From Bacteroidota bacterium (GTDB lineage: Bacteria; Bacteroidota; Bacteroidia; Chitinophagales; Chitinophagaceae): 10,139 nucleotides of DNA. The position numbers and the translations under genes were made by a program. This document shows positions 7,491 through 10,139 of this stretch, one piece after another. Every line of letters begins with the position of its first letter. Position 1 is the stretch's first letter. The notes beneath the pieces are model-generated. The model did not search any database. It saw only the letters and a program-made list of their open reading frames with translations, and was not told where the DNA came from. The stretch is from contig JAFAGE010000302.1 of the NCBI GenBank assembly GCA_023423015.1, forward strand, positions 1 to 10,139, read 5' to 3'.

Positions 7491-8501
7491 ATGAAGTTCC
7501 TGGTGATCCGTTTTTCATCAATCGGCGACATTGTGCTCGCGTCACCTGTGCTCAGGTGTTTGAAAAAACAGGTCATCACGTCCGAGGTTCATTTTCTTAC
7601 CAAAACCTCCTTCAGGATGGTAACGGAAGCAAACCCGTATGTAGATAAATTTTTCTACCTCGGCAAGAATATAGATGACGTAATAGAAGAATTGAGGAAA
7701 GAAGAGTATGACTATATCATCGACCTTCACAATAACTTCAGGTCGAATAAGGTAAAAAGACAACTCGGTGTAAAGGCTTACACAATCGACAAACTGAATT
7801 TCGAAAAGTTCCTGCTCACAAAACTGAGGATAGACATAATGCCCCGCCGGCATATTACACAAAGAAGTCTCGATACCGTTGCGGCATTCGGAGTTAAAGA
7901 CGACGGTGGTGGACTTGATTACTTCATACCGGAAAAAGACCGCGTGAAAGAAACCGATATTCCTGCAGCTCACCACGCGGGTTACATTGCCATCGTAATC
8001 GGTGCATCGTACCGAACCAAGAAATTACCCGTCGAAAAACTGATTGCACTGTGCAGGGAAATTGATCATCCGATCATCTTACTGGGTGGTAAGGAAGATG
8101 AGCCCGAAGGCAATGAAGTAGCCGCAACTGACCCGGTAAAGATTTATAACGCATGCGGGAAATTTAACATCAACGAATCGGCGGATCTTGTTCGCCGTTC
8201 CCGCCTGGTTATTTCTCACGACACGGGACTTCAATATATTGCTTCAGCCTTTAATAAAACTGTACTGGCGATCTGGGGCAGCACTTCACCGCGCCTCGAC
8301 GTAGAGCCTTACTATGGCAAACCTTTTCTCGCTACCCGGAATGAACTTCCGTATGAAAATATTATCCGTTTGCCTAAACTAAAATGCCAGCCTTGCAGCA
8401 AATACGGAACAAAAAAATGTCCACTCGGGCATTTTAAATGTATGCGCCAAATGGACATTTCGCATATCGCCAGCCGCGTCAGGTATCGCTTAGGCCGGTA
8501 A
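7491..8501 (+). CDS. Glycosyltransferase family 9 (ADP-heptose:LPS heptosyltransferase-like)
   Basis: A 336-residue GT-B enzyme, normal for family 9, whose characterised members transfer heptose from ADP-heptose to lipopolysaccharide core on the cytoplasmic side of the inner membrane. The N-terminal domain opens with MKFLVIRFSSIGDIVLASPV, the classic GT9 start. The C-terminal domain has IVIGASYRTKKLPVEK, the turn ILLGGKEDE, and the nucleotide-sugar site SHDTGLQYIASAF (HDTG 243-246) followed by WGSTSP (262-267). Near the end four cysteines, C299, C302, C310 and C317, form a C-x2-C-x7-C-x6-C pattern. I see no signal peptide. It starts 49 bp after the MFS gene with no Shine-Dalgarno, so it may be in the same operon. 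Its last 12 bases overlap the end of mdh on the other strand. The acceptor and sugar are inferred from the family only. Confidence 0.92.
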   Translation: MKFLVIRFSSIGDIVLASPVLRCLKKQVITSEVHFLTKTSFRMVTEANPYVDKFFYLGKNIDDVIEELRKEEYDYIIDLHNNFRSNKVKRQLGVKAYTIDKLNFEKFLLTKLRIDIMPRRHITQRSLDTVAAFGVKDDGGGLDYFIPEKDRVKETDIPAAHHAGYIAIVIGASYRTKKLPVEKLIALCREIDHPIILLGGKEDEPEGNEVAATDPVKIYNACGKFNINESADLVRRSRLVISHDTGLQYIASAFNKTVLAIWGSTSPRLDVEPYYGKPFLATRNELPYENIIRLPKLKCQPCSKYGTKKCPLGHFKCMRQMDISHIASRVRYRLGR

Positions 8502-9425
8502 TGATTTCAGTACATCGTTCATGCTTCTGACAGCATCAGCGCTCTTGTTGAACAGCGCCTGCTCGTCGGCACTCAGATCAAGAGGAATGATCTTCTCCCA
8601 TCCGTTTCTTCCGATGGTAACTGGTACGCCAAGGCAGATATCTTTCTGTCCGTACTCGCCATCGAGTGCTACGCAACAGGTAAAAAGTTTTTTCTCGTCG
8701 CGCAAAATGCTTTCCACAAGCGCCGCACCTGCAGCCCCGGGAGCATACCACGCAGAGGTTCCTATGAGTTTGGTAAGCGTTGCGCCACCTACCATTGTAT
8801 CGTTGATAATTTGTTGTTGTTGTTCTGCACTCAGGAATTTGGAAACTGGTACGCTGTTCCATGTAGCCAACCTGATCAATGGAATCATCGTTGTATCACC
8901 ATGCCCGCCAACTACCACCGCGTTGAGGTCGGCTGGGCTTGCACCAAGATGCTGACTGAGCTGATACCTGAAACGGGCGCTGTCGAGTGCGCCACCCATT
9001 CCGATGATCCTGTTTTTCGGCAACCCTGTTGACTTGAGCGTGAGATAAGTCATGGTATCCATGGGATTGCTGATCACAATAATGATGGCATCAGGAGAAT
9101 GTTTCAGGATATTTTCTGCCACGCCTTTCACGATGCCAGCATTCACTCCAATAAGTTCTTCGCGAGTCATACCGGGTTTACGAGGCAAGCCGGAGGTGAT
9201 CACTACAACATCACTGCCTGCAGTTTTGGAGTAGTCGTTGGTAGATCCTGAAATTTTGGTATCAAAACCCAGGAGTGCAGCGGTCTGCATCATATCCTGT
9301 GCTTTACCTTCAGCAATGCCTTCTTTGATATCAAGCAGAACAAGCTCGCTCGCCAGTTCCTTGCGGGCGATGTTGTCTGCACAGGTAGCCCCTACGGCGC
9401 CTGCACCTACTACGGTAACTTTCAT
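8490..9425 (-). CDS. mdh: Malate dehydrogenase, NAD-dependent (LDH-like type)
   Basis: A 311-residue cytoplasmic enzyme interconverting malate and oxaloacetate in the TCA cycle. The Rossmann motif VVGAGAVGATCA has GxGxxG at 7-12, and D32 in LLDI at the end of the second strand gives NAD preference. The mobile loop GLPRKPGMTREEL has R82 and R88; an Arg at 82 rather than Gln marks malate rather than lactate dehydrogenase. ISNPMD carries N120, GALDSARFR carries D148 and R151, and GGHGD carries the catalytic H175. The GALDSARFR form and length fit the LDH-like MDH group used by Bacteroidota. A short (CAA)4 run encodes four Gln in a likely surface helix. It has a clear promoter upstream and converges on the glycosyltransferase gene with a 12-bp overlap at the 3' ends. 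Confidence 0.97.
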   Translation of the reverse strand: MKVTVVGAGAVGATCADNIARKELASELVLLDIKEGIAEGKAQDMMQTAALLGFDTKISGSTNDYSKTAGSDVVVITSGLPRKPGMTREELIGVNAGIVKGVAENILKHSPDAIIIVISNPMDTMTYLTLKSTGLPKNRIIGMGGALDSARFRYQLSQHLGASPADLNAVVVGGHGDTTMIPLIRLATWNSVPVSKFLSAEQQQQIINDTMVGGATLTKLIGTSAWYAPGAAGAALVESILRDEKKLFTCCVALDGEYGQKDICLGVPVTIGRNGWEKIIPLDLSADEQALFNKSADAVRSMNDVLKSLPA

Positions 9426-9464
9426 TTGGAGATATGTGTTTGGATGAGCAATAAATTAGGCTTG

Positions 9465-9495
9465 CAAAGATAACAGGCCTGTGTGTTACACCAAA
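9465..9495 (-). promoter_or_regulatory. Bacteroidota-type promoter of mdh
   Basis: On the minus strand TTTG (9492-9495) is followed by exactly 19 bases and then TATCTTTG (9465-9472). This equals the Bacteroidota primary sigma factor consensus TTTG-N19-TAnnTTTG at every defined position. Transcription would begin a few bases downstream, around 9455-9460, giving a leader of roughly 30-35 nt before the mdh ATG at 9425. It lies in the 84-bp gap between the response regulator stop and mdh, so mdh can be transcribed independently of that gene. No Shine-Dalgarno precedes the ATG. Confidence 0.75.
9473..9482. repeat. 10-bp perfect palindrome in the mdh promoter spacer
   Basis: ACAGGCCTGT reads the same on both strands and sits directly against the -7 element, inside the 19-nt spacer. 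A dimeric repressor bound here would block polymerase, so it is a candidate operator. A 10-bp palindrome can arise by chance, there is no second copy nearby that I can see, and no regulator is identified. Confidence 0.3.
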
Positions 9496-9509
9496 TTTAT
9501 AGCTCGGGG

Positions 9510-10139
9510 TTACTTTGCTTCATCCATAATGCCGTTCTTCACAGCATACATCACCAGGCCAGCCATAGATTTGGCGCCTGTTTTGGTTTTGAGTTTATCG
9601 CGGATCGCTTCCACGGTGCGTGGGCTGATTTCCACGATATCTGCAATTTCCTTGGTGGTTTTTTCTTCGCACATTAATCGAAGTACTCTCAGTTCCTTTT
9701 CTGAAAGATCAGCTTCGGGATTACCATACGAGTCGCTGCGTTTGGTCCGGAGGCCGGTGAGCAGCGCTTTATTGGTGAGTTCGTTGAAGAAGAATTCGTT
9801 TTCGTAACAGGTCTTTATCGCTTCGTAGATGGTTTCCGAATCGGAATTTTTCGTCAGGTAACTGTTTGCCCCGATTTCCATAAGCTTTGAGATCATTGAA
9901 TGATCGTTGTGCATCGAAAGGATGATCACTTTTGCTTCGGGACGAATTTTTCTGATTTCGGGTAAAGTTTGAATACCATCCATGATAGGCATCTGTATAT
10001 CTAATAATACCACATCAGGTTCTATGTGTCGCAGCAAATTGATGAGTTGCATGCCATTGTCGGCTTCAGCAATAAGTTCTACGTCTATTTTAACGGCGAG
10101 GGCTGTTTTTACACCGGCACGAAACAGGGCGTGGTCGTC
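9510..10139 (-). CDS. NarL/LuxR-type two-component response regulator, N-terminus cut by window edge
   Basis: A DNA-binding response regulator that would be phosphorylated by a sensor kinase. The frame stays open to the right edge, where the visible chain begins DDHALFRAGVKTAL, the acidic pair and first helix of a receiver domain. The Met at 10052 is therefore internal, and only a few residues are missing. In visible numbering (209 residues) the phospho-acceptor is D47 in LLDIQMP, the switch Ser is S75 in IILSMHND and the conserved Lys is K97 in YLTKNSD. A LuxR-type helix-turn-helix covers about 145-205: LSEKELRVLRLM, KTTKEIADIVEISPRTVEAIR and DKLKTKTGAKSMAGLV. It lies 84 bp upstream of mdh on the same strand, but mdh has its own promoter. 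The cognate kinase, often adjacent, would lie beyond the right edge. Targets are unknown. Confidence 0.94.
   Translation of the reverse strand, partial: DDHALFRAGVKTALAVKIDVELIAEADNGMQLINLLRHIEPDVVLLDIQMPIMDGIQTLPEIRKIRPEAKVIILSMHNDHSMISKLMEIGANSYLTKNSDSETIYEAIKTCYENEFFFNELTNKALLTGLRTKRSDSYGNPEADLSEKELRVLRLMCEEKTTKEIADIVEISPRTVEAIRDKLKTKTGAKSMAGLVMYAVKNGIMDEAK

Noticed and set aside
7542..7976. 144-codon minus-strand frame opposite the glycosyltransferase
   Set aside because: Antisense shadow of a gene with clear GT9 motifs; no start signal or recognisable domain.
8812..8827. TTG trinucleotide run as a possible microsatellite
   Set aside because: It is only four repeats encoding Gln-Gln-Gln-Gln in mdh, too short to suggest phase variation, and a 3-base unit keeps the frame.
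8521..8955. 144-codon plus-strand frame opposite mdh
   Set aside because: It is an antisense shadow: mdh on the minus strand has every catalytic motif intact and the plus-strand translation shows no recognisable family pattern.
10050..10052. ATG as the start of the response regulator
   Set aside because: The frame continues upstream to the window edge and encodes the conserved receiver start DDHALFRAGVKTAL, so this Met is internal.

Overview
The window looks like chromosomal DNA of a Bacteroidota bacterium, probably a Chitinophagales/Sphingobacteriales-type member. Three things point there. The 2-oxoacid dehydrogenase E1 has its alpha and beta parts fused in one chain. The YebC homologue starts with MGR-F-E rather than the proteobacterial MAGHSKW. 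The promoter upstream of mdh fits the Bacteroidota -33/-7 consensus (TTTG, 19-nt spacer, TAnnTTTG), and start codons mostly lack Shine-Dalgarno sequences. No RNA genes, insertion sequences, CRISPR arrays, prophage genes or other signs of recent transfer were seen. Coding density is very high: no gap exceeds about 103 bases.

Layout. Positions 2-1777 (+) hold the 3' three-quarters or so of a fused alpha/beta E1 of a TPP-dependent 2-oxoacid dehydrogenase, cut by the left edge. It converges, with a 3-bp gap, on a two-gene minus-strand unit: an APC-family amino acid permease (2505-4154) followed 1 bp later by yebC (1781-2503). A 103-bp AT-rich divergent intergenic region (4155-4257) separates that unit from a plus-strand cluster: a glutamate/dicarboxylate-type DAACS symporter (4258-5487), a DedA-family membrane protein (5508-6203), an MFS transporter (6203-7441) and a family 9 glycosyltransferase (7491-8501). 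The glycosyltransferase converges on malate dehydrogenase (8490-9425, -) with a 12-bp overlap. A NarL/LuxR-type response regulator (9510 to the right edge, -) lies upstream of mdh and is cut at its N-terminus.

How the genes fit together. Most of the window is central metabolism (E1, malate dehydrogenase), nutrient uptake (two amino-acid or carboxylate carriers and one MFS carrier of unknown substrate) and envelope work (DedA, whose family includes undecaprenyl-phosphate translocases, and a heptosyltransferase-like GT9). Tight spacing suggests permease-yebC and dedA-MFS are co-transcribed, and the symporter and glycosyltransferase may belong to the second operon. mdh appears to have its own promoter. 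The most interesting points are modest: a textbook promoter with a 10-bp palindrome in its spacer before mdh, a symmetric reciprocal-stop overlap between the glycosyltransferase and mdh, and a symporter whose binding-site residues mix DctA-like and glutamate-transporter signatures. I found no convincing novel multi-gene system.
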